From assembly GCA_024305405.1 (NCBI GenBank), contig JAKNDB010000107.1, positions 1,674,001 through 1,738,000 on the forward strand: a stretch of DNA of 64,000 nt, in the 5' to 3' direction. The notes beneath the pieces are model-generated. The model was not told where the DNA came from, did not search any database, and saw nothing but the letters and a program-made list of their open reading frames with translations. Below, piece after piece: positions 51,001-63,984 of this stretch. Within the stretch, counting starts at the first letter, position 1; each line of letters opens with the position of its first letter. The stretch is from Dirofilaria immitis. Lineage: Eukaryota > Nematoda > Chromadorea > Rhabditida > Onchocercidae. Position numbers and translations under genes: made by a program.

Positions 51001-54000
51001 ACTTATTAGTGAAATGTCTGAATGTAAATAAGTTTTTAGAATATTGAAAATATCAATATGGAACAAGTATTATAGGAAATAATCATAATATCATATCAAT
51101 AGTTTTGCGGACAATTTATGCCAAAATATCAAATCATATATATGATGTAAAATTTATTTATTTTTTTTTATATATATAAATTTCAAGCATTTAAGCTTTT
51201 GACTAGAAGAGAAAACATTTTGGAATAAAAAAAAAAATTTTGAAAATTGTATATTCAAAAAAAAGGAAAAATATTACTAAAAATGGATTTCCGCTAGAAT
51301 TTTTTCGATTTAATTTTATATGCAAAAGAAAAAAAAGTAGAAAAAAATTCGAAGAAAATATATATATATTCAATAAAAAATTTTGACAAATGAAAATAAT
51401 CAGCAGCAAAATTTTACTGATATAAAGAGGAAAAAGAAGAGCAGGAAAGAATTAGTATATGCGATATATATATATATATATGTATTGAAATAAAATTTTC
51501 ATATTATATATATCAGTTTGATAAAATATTAAGTAGCAAATAAATGAAATAATATAGAGAAATGATTATAATCATTTAATATTATTATTGAATTGAATTT
51601 AAAATTATTTTTTAAAAAGAAATGATAAAATTTCGTAAAAAAAGAATTGGAAAAATAAAAGAAAATTTTAAAATTCTCAAAGTCTTTTCCCCGATATCAT
51701 TTCGATTTTAGTTAATTTTAAAATTTTATTTTATCGATTATTTTTATCAAATACTCAACAACCAATAGTATGTTCATGGATCGAATAAAGGAAACAATTG
51801 TTATCATTTGTTATCGTTTGTTATATCCTGCTAAAACAATAAGAAATAAGAAAGGAAAAGCGATGGGAAGAAAGGATGGGAAAAATAAAAAATGATAGAA
51901 GTGATGATGTAGGGATATTGGGATATGTTAACGTTTTTTAGATTGATTTTTTTTTTTAATAGTCCTTGGGAAGTAATTTTCAATGATATCATTTTTATCA
52001 ATAAAAATAAAAATCGAGAACTATCATTTACATTTTTTCAATTTTTTATATAAATAGCAGAATTCAATTTGCAAATTTGCTCATTCGTTAATACTTGAAT
52101 AAATCCCAATCGTTAAATGATTTTCAACCTATCCATCCATATCATTCGCAGATAACAACAAATTTTTATTTAAAAAATTTTTTATAAATAATTTCTGTTA
52201 TTTAATATAATTTCAAAAACAAAAATAATGCAAATTAATGCCATTATTTGAAAGTTTCAGTATACATTTTTTTAGTATAAATATGAAAAAAATTTTAAAA
52301 AAAAAAGCAAAAGGAATTTAAATTAAAAGAAAATTAGATTTTAACCTAAAAAAAAATGCTTAAAAAAGAATAAATAAATATATAAATTTTTCAAAATATT
52401 TCAATTACAAAAAAAAAAAATTTAAAAACTATTTATTATAGCTCTCATCATCATCATAACCTTATTGATTAGCGCAATCAATAATCAATATTAAAATTAA
52501 ATTTGAGCTGAAACTTTCAATATCCTGTTTGAAATTTCAAAGGGATATACTGCCAAAAAAAAAAAGTTATTTAAAAAATTGCATGAACAAATTATCCTTC
52601 AACATTTTATTCGTTAGTTTTATTCGTTCGATATATCGCATATATAACGCATGAATTAGTTATTTTATCAGCTGTCAATTAACTAATTATCAAAAAAATC
52701 CTCTATTTTTGTCACAAAATTCAATTGCTTTAATCGACATCAAAAAAAAAAAAATTACAAATATACATATATGTGTAGTAAGTAGCTCATTTGCTGCTAT
52801 TTTCAATATGGAAAAAGTTGTGGAAAATCGAGAGGTCGAAAATGGTAAAATGGGAAATAATTTGGAATATAATTATCGATAATTATTATACATATGATTG
52901 ATAGTTCATTTCTGAGTATCATACGGTATAGCAATATTAAATCATGTCCAAGAAAAAAGTGCAAGAGAAATAATTTTGAAAAATTATTCAAACTTTTTTT
53001 TTTCGAAAGAAAAAGAAAGGTGATAAAAAGGACGACTTAAATAACGATGTAAATGTCCTTCAAAATACAAAAAAAATTTTTTTTTTTGAAACGAACAAGT
53101 TATGGTTATTAGATATTGATGTAAAAATTATTTAACAAAATTAAAATTTTATATTAGTTCATTTGTTAGTACTTTGAATTAAAAAAAAAAAAAAAAAAAC
53201 TGCTTAATGATGAAATTTTTTTATGAATTTGTATTTGTATTATAATATTAATTTTTATTTTATTGGTACTTGAAATGATTGCTTATTTTATTTTCATATG
53301 TTTTACTTATGATCAATTGTGAATGATCAATGTGAAATATGTTTATGTTTAAATGATCTTTTCACATGTACTTTTTAAAAATTTTTCTATTTTGTTTTTT
53401 CTTACTTACTGCTATTCTGAAATATTTTATGTTTTAACATTATGTAACATATATTTCCGTTTAGCTTTTTCCCTTTCTTTTTTTTTAAACACCTGTTTAG
53501 AAAATTTGCAATATGTCGATTTAAACTACTTATTGGTTTCACCTGTTCATTTTTCAATATTTTTTTTTCGATACAACCATTTTCTCGATTTTCTTCTCAT
53601 CATTAGTTGTCTAGTAACTATTAGGATCTTTTTTTTGTCTAGAAAACACAATAGAAACTAGAAAATATTAAAGAAGAAGAAAGAAAGATTGATTAACAAA
53701 GCTATATTTTATTGGAAATATTTACATCAAATAATTCTACTTTAATCAATAGAATAAACATAAAAAAATATATTGAGAAAACATGGAAAATAATTCTTTA
53801 AGCTCGAGAATGATTATCTCATATTTACTTATTATTTATTTGTTTGAAAATCTGTTTATAAATAATGGATAGAAAAATGTTGCAAATATAATATATAATA
53901 ATATATTCTTGAAATTTTCTACATATTTCCATAATAAAGTAATAATTTTTTCAAATAAATAAATCAATATGTAAGCATCTTTTTCAAATATAATTTATAG

Positions 54001-54432
54001 TTAATATAATTGATTTTTCTTTAAAAATATTTCTTTTTATTTTCTTTTCCATTCTTTCCTTGCTCTTTTACACTAACATTATAATTAGCAAAAATAAGTT
54101 ACGATAAATTATCGTATACATGTGAAAAGAGCAAAATTATTGTTACCATATACTGTGCATGTTATACATTATCATATACTGTGCATATCATTTATTTTAT
54201 AGACAAAAATTTCAAATGTAATTTCAAAAAAAAAAGAGCAAATGATGAGATATAATGTAAAAATAAATTAGCAAAGGATAATGTGACACTTGTCATTTTG
54301 TCTCATTTTTTTTTTTTCATTGATATCGGAAATTTTATAACAAGTAGTTAAGAAGCCCCATAACAAATATATCTATGCCAATGAATATATTATATGTATA
54401 TATTATATATACTTCATTCCTGACAAACTAAA

Positions 54433-54486
54433 ACGACGACGACGATGATGATGATGATGATGATAATAATGATGATAATAATGATA
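54433..54486. repeat. ACG/ATG/ATA triplet microsatellite
   Basis: CGACGACGACG is followed by GATGATGATG and then AATAATGATG units. The gradual motif change is typical of an ageing triplet array. Confidence 0.8.
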
Positions 54487-57400
54487 TGAAAAAAGAAAAA
54501 ATAAGGTGGAAAAATTGAGGATTATATGTGTTACCATGGTGATAAGAAATAACATTTATTTGTTAAACAAATGATTATGTATCACTTATTCTTATTTTTT
54601 CAACGATTAATTCATCTTTAGCTTATATCATTTATGTAGATTTCAGTTGAAAATTATATTAACGATAATATCACTAAAAGATAAATTAAGAAAAAGAAAA
54701 AAATATTTTAGCTTTTTTAATTAAGCGAAAAAATTTTTTTCATTTGCATTCAATTTTTATATTAATTTATTCATCATCAATAATAATAATAATAATAATA
54801 ATAATAGCAATGAGAATTGTAATTCATAATAAATTATTCTAATCTGCACTTTTTTTTTGCCATTCCAATTTTAATTATCTAATAGATAAAAAGTTATATC
54901 TAAGCGATATATTCAAACATTGTATTGAGAAAAAATAATTTCAGAAAAATAAAATTAAATAATAAAATTTATTATGACTATTTGTATTTGCCAGGATAAT
55001 TTCATATGCAATAGAATTTTTACTAATTTCTGATATATATGAAAAATATTAGTTCTATCAACTAAACCTCAATAAATCGGCACATAATTTTCAATATCAA
55101 TATATTAATATTCATTAATATATTAATATTCAACAGTTACTTAATATTGGCATATCAATATCGACATATAATTCTCGATATATTAATTTATAATTATCTG
55201 GACGTATCAGTGTTCAATATTTGATATCTGTAGCTATATTTAAATGTCACCGTAATACTGTTAATCAATATCCTAATATCATCAATATGATCTATTGACA
55301 TCTCAAAATCATATTACTTTTAATGAATTGTAATATGAGATCAGTACTGCTAAAACCGTCAAATCAAACAGATATATTTTTCATGCAAAACATTTTTGTA
55401 ATTAGAATAAATATAAAAGTAATAAATTAAATATTTCAATAAAGTTATGTCTCAAAAATTGAATTAATTATCATTAATTGAAAATGATTAAAATATCAAA
55501 TATATTGCTTTATATTTTTTCAAAATAATAATTAAAAGTCTATTAGTTTTGTCATTTCTACCTTTAATTTATTATTTGATATGAAAAATACAGCAAAATT
55601 ATTAATGAAATAAATTCATTTATAAAATATAATAATTGATTTTTTTAAAAGAAAGAAGCAAAGCATATGAAATGAAAAAAAAAGTAATATATCGATTTAA
55701 TAAAACATTAAATAAAAATATAAAAAAAATTATAAATAGTAAAATTAAAATTTGAAAAAATAATCGAGGAAAGAGAAATTTGTAGGTAAAAAAAAAAAAA
55801 TTGAAAATTTTTATAAGCCAACCAATAAATAAGCCAAGCTAAGCATCATTTATGCAAGGGTTAAAGCTAAAGGATAAAATGAAGCAAAGCGTTTTAACTA
55901 AAATCGAAGAAGAGTATGGCACATGCTCAAATAAAATGAGACAAACCATCGTCACCGATAAATAACCAATCCAATAACATTGAATTTAATCTACTCTTTC
56001 CTCTTCAATTTTTCTCTTTCAATTCATTTCATTATTATATAAAACAAAATATAGAAAATAATAGCAGCGGCCATTTTATAATTATTATTATAAATATATT
56101 ATAAAATAAAAATAACAAATTTCAGCAAGCAATTTTGTCAATTTCCGAATGATATTTCATTTTTAATTGAGAAATTTTGATATCAGAAAATAAATTTTAA
56201 TTGATTTTTGAATTTAAATATTTGAAATAAATACAAATAAACCTATAGCAAATAGCAAATCTTGAGATTAGGCCATTTAATAATTATCAGAAATATCTAT
56301 CTCATACATTAAAATTAAAATATATGAAAGAAATTTTCTGTCAATTCTAAATTTTTACTACTCATATATTGGAAAATATGTTTAATTTGAATATTAATGT
56401 TAAAAAAAAAAAAAAGTGTCTTAAGTTTTTTGAAATTTACAAATTCATAGTCTAACATATTGTTGTTTTTCATAATTTCAATCTTATGTTTAACAATGTT
56501 TATCGTAAGTTTGAATTTGTAAATTTGCATAAAAATTTAATTTAAATTAACAAATAAACCTATTTTATTTACTAAATTTCAATCAAAAATTCCTTCATTC
56601 ATTTTAGGAAATATCTGAAATGTTATAATTCATTTATTTTCAAAATATTAAAATGAAAAAACCATTCAAATTATGCAAAATTCAGCAAAATTTTCAAATT
56701 TTTCTTAATTTTTTTTTTAAATTTAAAATTATTTGAATGAAAGTAAATGAAAATATTTGTGATAATATATAGCTAACTAATCTTTTTTCATACCTATATT
56801 ATCATTAAATCAATAAAACATTTCAGTTAATCAATTTTGATATAATTTCAAATTACTTTTAAACGATCATTTTATAAAATCTTTTTTGATAAATAAAAAT
56901 ACAAGAAGCAAACTGAATATTTATTTAAATCAAAAATGAACAATTTCATTGCAAAATAATACCGAAGAAATTGATCGAAGAATTGATGCTATCACTTATA
57001 TTAATATCATTATATTAAAATTTATGCAAAACAAAGGGAGAGAGAAAGAGAGAGAGAGAGAAGGAAAAAGAGAGAAGAAATTTATAAAAAAATAAATCAA
57101 TAAAAAAGCGAAGGAAGAAATAATAGTCAAGAATATTATTCAGTTCATCATACTTACAGTTTTCGTTTTTTAAAATCATTTTAATTTATCCCTAAGGAAA
57201 TTGATCAGAAAATGACAGGAAGATCGTTAGCTTAACTTTTCTCCTTTCATCCTTATCTTTTATTAACATCAATTATAACTATAAAATGTTCATTGAATAT
57301 CAGATTATTATCAAATATATTTCTTAACATTTTATCTCAAATTATAATTTATCTATCATTAACTTCTAACAATTCTAAACTTTTTATTAAGGAATAAAAT

Positions 57401-58608
57401 CGATTTGGTCTATAATACATAAAAATTATATAGTTTGCTATTATTTGTTTAAAAGAATTGATAATTTTTTTAAATGATCAATTTAAATATTTCGAAATAT
57501 TCCATATATTTACTATTTTTCACACTTCTAACCTTTAACCTCAAATTATGCATTAGAAATCTTCAAACATTCACAATTCATATTAATAAACTAATATGAT
57601 TTAAAATAATTTCATCAATCAAATGATGATTATCAGTTAAAGTATTAGCATTAAGATTGAATGAAAAAAAAATATGATAAAATTGAAAAACGAAATATAA
57701 GAAAACGGTGGATAATAAAATTTGGAGGAGAAAATTTCTTCAATTCAATCATTTTTCTAATAATTTAAAAAATTTTTGTTTGACTTATTTTGGCAAATTC
57801 TAAAAGATATCATCCGATGTTAGTTCAAATATTTGTTTTTTTTCAATAATAATAAATAAGAAAGTTTAATTAAGTTTACATTTTATATGCAATATTGGCA
57901 TAATTTTTAATTTATTATAAATTTCATCATGGAATTTGTAACTTTATTATATTACAATAAAATTTAAACTTTTATTTTATATTCCTTTTAATTATCCTAT
58001 TTTTCATTGTTTATATTTTTTTTTTTTTGCTAAATTTATTCATTGTTTACTTTTCTTATCTCGTACTGTCGTATCATTTATTTTGATCATTAAATGGTTC
58101 GTTGGTTTGATTGATATGATTATCGCAAGTTCGTTAAAGCTAATCAGCCATCTTATGGCCATTATCGTTGGAAAACAAATTTGTTGTCAACATGATATTT
58201 TCGAAAATTAATTTAATATCAGCGTATATCATTGTATTTATGAAAATAAATTTATTATCAGCATGATATTATCAGCAAAAAAAAAAAAATTTGATATTAT
58301 TTGTTAGATTATCTTGCGCCTGTCATTTTTATTAATTAATCAATAAATTTAATTTATTTTATTTCACAAAAATATCTAAATACAATTGATAATTTTGAAT
58401 TTATAATAATTTCAGGAATGTGCCATTTCTATGCATTATGTTAGAATATAATTAATTATTAAATTAAAATTTGCATATTTAAATTATTCTTAAAATTTTA
58501 CAAAATTTACTTATAAATATAAAGCTAAATTGTAATAACAATTCATTTGCTATTTGATTATTATTATTACTGGTTGTTGATAGAGTTTTAAAATAATTGT
58601 AATAATCG

Positions 58609-61600
58609 ATGAACGAAACCGGAAAATCTGCTAATATTGTTGATGATGATTCGGAAAAGAAGAAGAAACGTCGATCTGTTGGAAAGCTTCTACTCAAAGT
58701 TCAATTTTTTTCCAACTAAAAAATGATGTCGAGAAAAAAAAGAGCACGAGAAATATTAAAATTGCTGTTAAAATTGAATATGCAGACATCGTTAGATTAA
58801 TGGACTAAGCTTAATTTGCATATTTCAAATATGACAAGATAATTTCAAGCAAATGATATGAAAAATGGTCATAGATGGATTTGCATATATCAGATACTCT
58901 TGGATAACAATAAGATTAGATGCTATATTTTGATAACAATAAGATTAATTTACGAGATTAATTTAGGCAATTTATTTCTATCAAATATATGATTTATGAA
59001 AGAATAATAAATATATCTCTTTCAATATTTCAATTAATTAAATGATAATTGATAATTTATGATAAATTAAAAAGTTCCTTTTTGTTTACTTTTTTTTCTT
59101 CTTTTAAATAAATTACGAAAACTTATTTTAGGTAGGTGAACGTATGGGTTTGGTGGAGCAAACACGTTTAGCACCAGAGTTTGTTGTTGAAATTGAAAAA
59201 TATTACAAGTTAGTTAATGAATATATTAATTATTCGAGAATTTGTTTTTTATTATTATTCAAATCATTGGGTAAATTTTGGGAAAGTTTTTTTCTTTTAC
59301 GAAATAAAAGTTTGACCCATAGAATTTTCATCTATTGGGAATAAAAAAAAATCGAGCAATATATGGAAATATTTTGATTGATAGCAATTTGGAAAGCTTT
59401 TCAAATTGATGCGAGAATGATTAATTATATCAAATAATAATAGATATAAATCATAAATTTAATTTAATCTATCTCAATCTAATTATTTCACTAATCAATT
59501 TTCCTAATCAAATAATTGATAAATTCTCGCCTGAAAATTCAAATAATATTAATCTAGAATAAATATAAGTAAAAGAAAGCTATTTGAAGGGCATATTACA
59601 GATATCAAGATGATGTGGATAATTTAGTTGATCGATTAGAAGTTGTTTTACAAAATGATGCAACAATTTTACAACAAGGAAATATTGAATGTGATGAAAA
59701 ACAGATCCATATGAGATATTCGCTCAAAATATTAAAAATTTACGACCATTTCATAATGAAAACGTTCAGGTAAATGAGAAAAAATCTAAGAAATTAAGTT
59801 AAAATTCGCTGAAATTTTTCTCTTATCCATTTTATAAGTATTGACAAAATTATTATTAAAATATTTTATTATCAGTGATATATTGAAGATAAAAAAGAAA
59901 AAATTAGCATAAATTATCAATGTGATATATATATACATATATTTCATTATCAGTGATATATTGAAGATAAAAAAGAAAAATTAGCATAAATTATCAATGT
60001 GATATATATATATGTATATATATAAAACATGAATTGTTTATTTTTCTGGAATTATTTGTTAATGCTATTAACTAATATCTTATTTGATCATTTTTTTGTT
60101 ATCAAATCAAATGATTATCTCTTATTCGAATATATCATTTGATGATCAATCATATTTGTATTGAATAGTCAATGTTATTTTATGTGTTGATATTATTAAT
60201 CGCAGTAAAATTTAGCCAAAAAAATAAAGTTTTTAAATTACAACTTATTTTTAGGCTTCTCTAATTCAAACTGAAGCAGTTATCAGACGTTTAGCAATAA
60301 TGAATCGAGAAATGCAAGCTAAAAGTTTTTTAATAATACATTTTTATTTCAAAAATTTTTTTGCATTTCCTTCTGAATAATTTAATTTATATCAAATTGT
60401 TTTTAGACATAAATTTGTTTTTATCAAAATTATCCATCAGTTAGTTTATTATTATTATGATAATTGTGTCGTATATTCAGTATTGAACTTATCAAAGTTT
60501 CAAATTTTATTTCAATAATTATGTAACTCAATTTCTTTTTAGCTCTAAGTTAAAATAAAAGACGATAGATAAAGATTAAATTAAATTATATTTATCGTAA
60601 AAATAGAGGACAATTCTATAATTAAATTATTTATTTGAAAATTTAACTTATAAAATTTAAATTTCATAGGTTATTTGAGATTTTCTAATTAAAATTAGCA
60701 TTTTGGGAAAGGAATTTCAAATTTTTTAGGTCGCCGATCAATTCGTAAAATGCGACGATTTGTGACGCAAGAACAGTTAGCAATGATTGAAGCACAAAAG
60801 AAATTAATGCAAGCACGCGATATTATGGATGCAGCTAGACATGAAGTTTATCATTCTTATCAAATGATAAATATTATTTTTTCATCATTAGGCTGATCAA
60901 TATTTCATATCGTTCAATGTAATTCATATTACCAATTGATCGATATATGATATTTTCTCATGTATAAATTATTATTCGAATGCAATTCTTATTTCTAATT
61001 TTTTAGCTAAACAATATTTTATATCTTTTAATGTATTAGTAATCTTGAGACTTAATCTTTTAACATTTTTTTTTATAAACTAATCAATATTTCATATCTT
61101 TTAATGTATTAGTAATCTTAAGAGTTAATCTTTTAACATTTTTTTATAAGCTAATCAATATTTCATATCTCTTAATGTATTAGTAATCTTAAGACTTAAT
61201 CTTTAACATTTTTTTATAAACTAATCAATATTTCATATCTCTTAATGCATTAGTAATCTTAAGACTTAATCTTTTAACATTTTTTTATAAACTAATCAAT
61301 ATTTCACATCTTTTAATGTATTAGTAACTTTTTTCCTTAACATATATTTTTGAATGAGTGACTTAATTTTTTAATATTTTATATAAATCAATCAATATTT
61401 TATATCTTTTAATGCATTAATATTACTTGAATGTTCTCTTTAAATTTAATCTTTCTTTCTTTAATATATATTTTTGAATGAATTTCTCTCTTATTTAATT
61501 AATTATAAAAAACTTTTTTACATCTTTACTTTTCATCGTTTTATTTAAGCTTAAACAAGCTCGAACAACAGAAATGGTTGAAACAAAAGGAAATTTTATG

Positions 61601-62845
61601 AACGTATGGTAAGCGAATTTGATCAACAAGCTGCTCGAGTTGCAGCATTTTCAGAACATTTACCGATTGATAAGGAGGAACATCAGAAGGAATTATTTGA
61701 CGTATATTGTTTTATATGAACTCTTAAATAATCATTAGTTTAGCTTCTTTTGTAATCAAAATATCATTTGAATTAATCATATTTCAATCAACTATATTAG
61801 CTAATTGATTTTTGATCGAGAATTTTTTGATAAAATTCATGAATAAGCAAAGCATTGCTTATCTTAAATTCAATCATTGATCATTAAACATTGATCATTG
61901 CTTGACCATTTACATGACTATTGAAAATTGAACATTAAATTCTTTAAAATCAACATTTCCTTCCAATCTATTTATTTCAAATCAAATTCATTTATTATTT
62001 GCAGTATTTTGAAACGCTTGGAAATTTTCATCAAAATGCAAGTTTGCTACTTGAAGAATATTTACCAAAATTAAAGGTACTTTCATCATCATCATCCGTT
62101 ACAAATTAAGATCAATAATAATAATTGATATCATAAAATATGCATAATTATCCATTCATCAATAAATTTATCATTCATTGTATCATTTTATATCATGTAT
62201 TATTCATGCGTCTAAAAATATATTCTGATTTTTTTCCGATTAATGATGATTTATAATTTTCATAGCATAATTTTTCAAATGATAAAGTTATCAAAATGAT
62301 AAGAAAAAATTATCAACTTATTGATGTCTTGATTATTTTGATAACTTCGTATTCCATTCACTTATGTTACTTCAATATTTGAATAATTATTCAGATTACT
62401 AGTATTTATCTTCATTTAATTTCTATACTGTTTTAAATATTAGCTTCTATTAGTCTTTAAACTTCATCTGAGTTATCTTAATTGACATAATATAATTGAA
62501 AGGAAGGTAATATTCAATGGAATAATTAACTTAGAATATTTATATTTAACTAAGAATCGAAAAATTCCCTTTAAATTTATGCTTATATTTCATTTCATAA
62601 TTTCTAATGCATTTCTTAGGATAGTTAATTTGAAAATATTTTAATGGAAAAAAAAAAAGATCGAAATAAAATGTGTAAAAATGTTGTTTAATGATTAGGA
62701 ATCATTTTTTATTTTTTTACGATCAATGGTATTTTTATTTGGCAAAAATCGTAAAATTGTTATCTATTCGAAATTACAAGAATATTGCCAGTCATTCATT
62801 GGGCATTATCATCAACATATTGCAAAGTTGATGAAGCGAATTTAA
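58609..62845 (+). CDS. BAR-domain protein, endophilin/amphiphysin-like, eight exons
   Basis: Probably a cytoplasmic protein that dimerises into a curved helical module and binds or bends membranes. Exons: 58609-58698, 59132-59208, 59602-59769, 60255-60324, 60730-60845, 61550-61701, 62005-62076 and 62699-62845. With two one-base corrections they total 894 bases, 297 residues. A charged N-terminus (MNETGKSANI, then SEKKKKRRSVGKLLLK) leads into VGERMGLVEQTRLAPEF, like the entry to an endophilin helix 1. Later segments (RRSIRKMRRFVTQEQL, EAQKKLMQARDIMDAARHE, KQARTTEMVETKGNFYERM, SEFDQQAARVAAFSEHL, YFETLGNFHQNASLLLEEYL) are amphipathic helices with the Lys/Arg and Glu pattern of BAR domains. No SH3 domain follows; the protein ends soon after, at HQHIAKLMKRI. 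Frame breaks lie at A5 59697-59701 and T4 61594-61597. The start is the first in-frame ATG before a phase-0 donor (AAA then gttcaa), itself not ideal. I cannot name the exact orthologue. Confidence 0.83.
59868..60020. repeat. 78-bp tandem duplication in intron 3 of the BAR gene
   Basis: Copies begin at 59868 and 59946 with ATTATCAGTGATATATTGAA and end in TA microsatellites. They differ only by small changes in A-run and TA-run length, so the duplication is recent. Confidence 0.88.
61008..61340. repeat. Tandem array with unit about 71 bp in intron 5 of the BAR gene
   Basis: About five copies begin near 61008, 61081, 61152, 61222 and 61293. The shared core is TAATCAATATTTCATATC followed by TTTTAATGTATTAGTAATC. 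Degenerate partial copies lie upstream near 60893 and downstream near 61385. The array makes up much of this 704-base intron. Confidence 0.88.
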
Positions 62846-63570
62846 CGAACTTTTTCTTTTTTTTTTTCATTTCTTGATGACTAAAAATTTTTAAAAAAAA
62901 AAAAGAAACGATATTCCTATGAAATGGATGTTTAACAAGGAAAATAGTAATAATGTGTTAAAAAAAAAAGAAAAAAATTAATGTAAGAAAATGGTAAAAT
63001 TAAAATTTCATTCTAAAAAAAAATGAAAAAAACGGTCAAATAAACAGAAATAAGGCAAAAATTTCTGAAAAAAAAGGTCAAAGGGAACGAGAATTCAAAA
63101 AGAATTTCTTTTTTTTTGTTTTCCTGTTTTTTCTAAAAAAAAAAAAAAGGAAAATAACGAAAATTTGGAACAATTTTAATTTACAAAAAAATTGTTAATT
63201 TAAGAATAATAAAATGAAAAGAAAAGAAAAGAAAAAATTAGAACAAATATCTAAATGATTTTTCTTATTTTTCTTTGCAATTTATATAAAAATTACAATA
63301 AAATGAATGAATTCTTTTGTAAATTGTTGTTGAAAAATGAAATTTAAAATTTAAATTACAAATTTAAAAAAGAAAAAATTGAAAAATTAAACAGAAAAGA
63401 TAGGCAAACTGGAAAAGTTAAACAAAAGATCGCATTTCTTATTTTTCTCATTGTTTTTTTTTTTCATCTTTTTCTCTCTTCTCTTCGTTCCGCTTTTTGA
63501 TTTTGATGGAGGAATAAAAATTTAGAGTAATATGAATAACAAGAAATAAGAACGGGTTTTAAGATGAATT
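62846..63570. other. Convergent 3' intergenic spacer
   Basis: A- and T-rich sequence with many homopolymers lies between the BAR gene stop and the stop of the convergent minus-strand exon. AATAAA occurs near 63297-63304 and elsewhere, but none can be assigned confidently as the poly(A) signal. No gene seen. Confidence 0.6.
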
Positions 63571-63665
63571 TTAGATCGCAGATTCTTCAATATCATCATC
63601 TAAATATTGTAGTTCTCTTCGTCGTTCATCAGCAACTACAGCAAACATCAGATATCGCGATAAAA
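63571..63665 (-). CDS. Last exon of an unidentified convergent gene (partial)
   Basis: After a good acceptor (TTATTCCAG on the minus strand) the exon contributes two phase bases and then 30 codons and a TAA. It reads LSRYLMFAVVADERRRELQY followed by an acidic tail, LDDDIEESAI. The composition is less AT-rich than the spacer and the residue mix is protein-like. Upstream exons lie at higher coordinates beyond the window. The acidic C-terminus and the R-R-R-E-L-Q-Y motif suggest a conserved intracellular protein, but I cannot identify it. Confidence 0.6.
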
Positions 63666-63891
63666 CTGGAATAAAATTATCATTCACATATTCAACCTAT
63701 CAATTAATCTATCGTTATTAATATCACTCGTAATCATTATCATCCATTCATTTACTACTAGAATAAATATAAAACTATTCGAAGACAAACCGGTACCAAT
63801 CCTATTCGAATTCATACAAAAGCTATCGTATTATATCGAAAATTTCACTCTTATTATCTGAATTGTTTTATATTCGTGTCGTAAATATGCG
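63666..63891. other. Probable intron of the partial minus-strand gene
   Basis: AT-rich sequence upstream (in minus sense) of the last exon, with no recognisable further exon before the tandem array at the window edge. Confidence 0.4.
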
Positions 63892-63984
63892 AGGATATCA
63901 GGCTCAGGCTATATAGGATATCAGGCTCAGGCTATATGGGATGTCAGGCTCAGGCTATATAGGATAGCAGGCTATATAGCAATG
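63892..63984. repeat. 23-bp tandem repeat at window end
   Basis: Three full units start at 63892, 63915 and 63938 around the core ATATCAGGCTCAGGCTATAT, followed by a shortened unit with AGGATAGCAGGCTATAT. It is notably GC-richer than its neighbourhood and may continue past the window edge. Confidence 0.85.

Larger units (their letters stand above)
37759..58608. other. Long intergenic desert between divergent genes
   Basis: Almost 21 kb separate the start of the ERICH3-like gene (minus) from the start of the BAR gene (plus). I found no ORF with convincing codon use or splice context. The longest ones, such as 53353-53661, are T-rich and hydrophobic by composition. The region holds minisatellites at 38988-39330, 39484-39565, 46217-46276 and 46551-46618, a perfect palindrome at 42938-42979, and GC-richer patches at about 44100-44290, 47880-48010 and 55840-55975. 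It presumably contains the promoters of both flanking genes. Confidence 0.55.

Noticed and set aside
53353..53661. Hydrophobic 102-residue ORF resembling a membrane protein
   Set aside because: Phe/Leu/Ile content follows from T-rich DNA; no splice signals or family motif.
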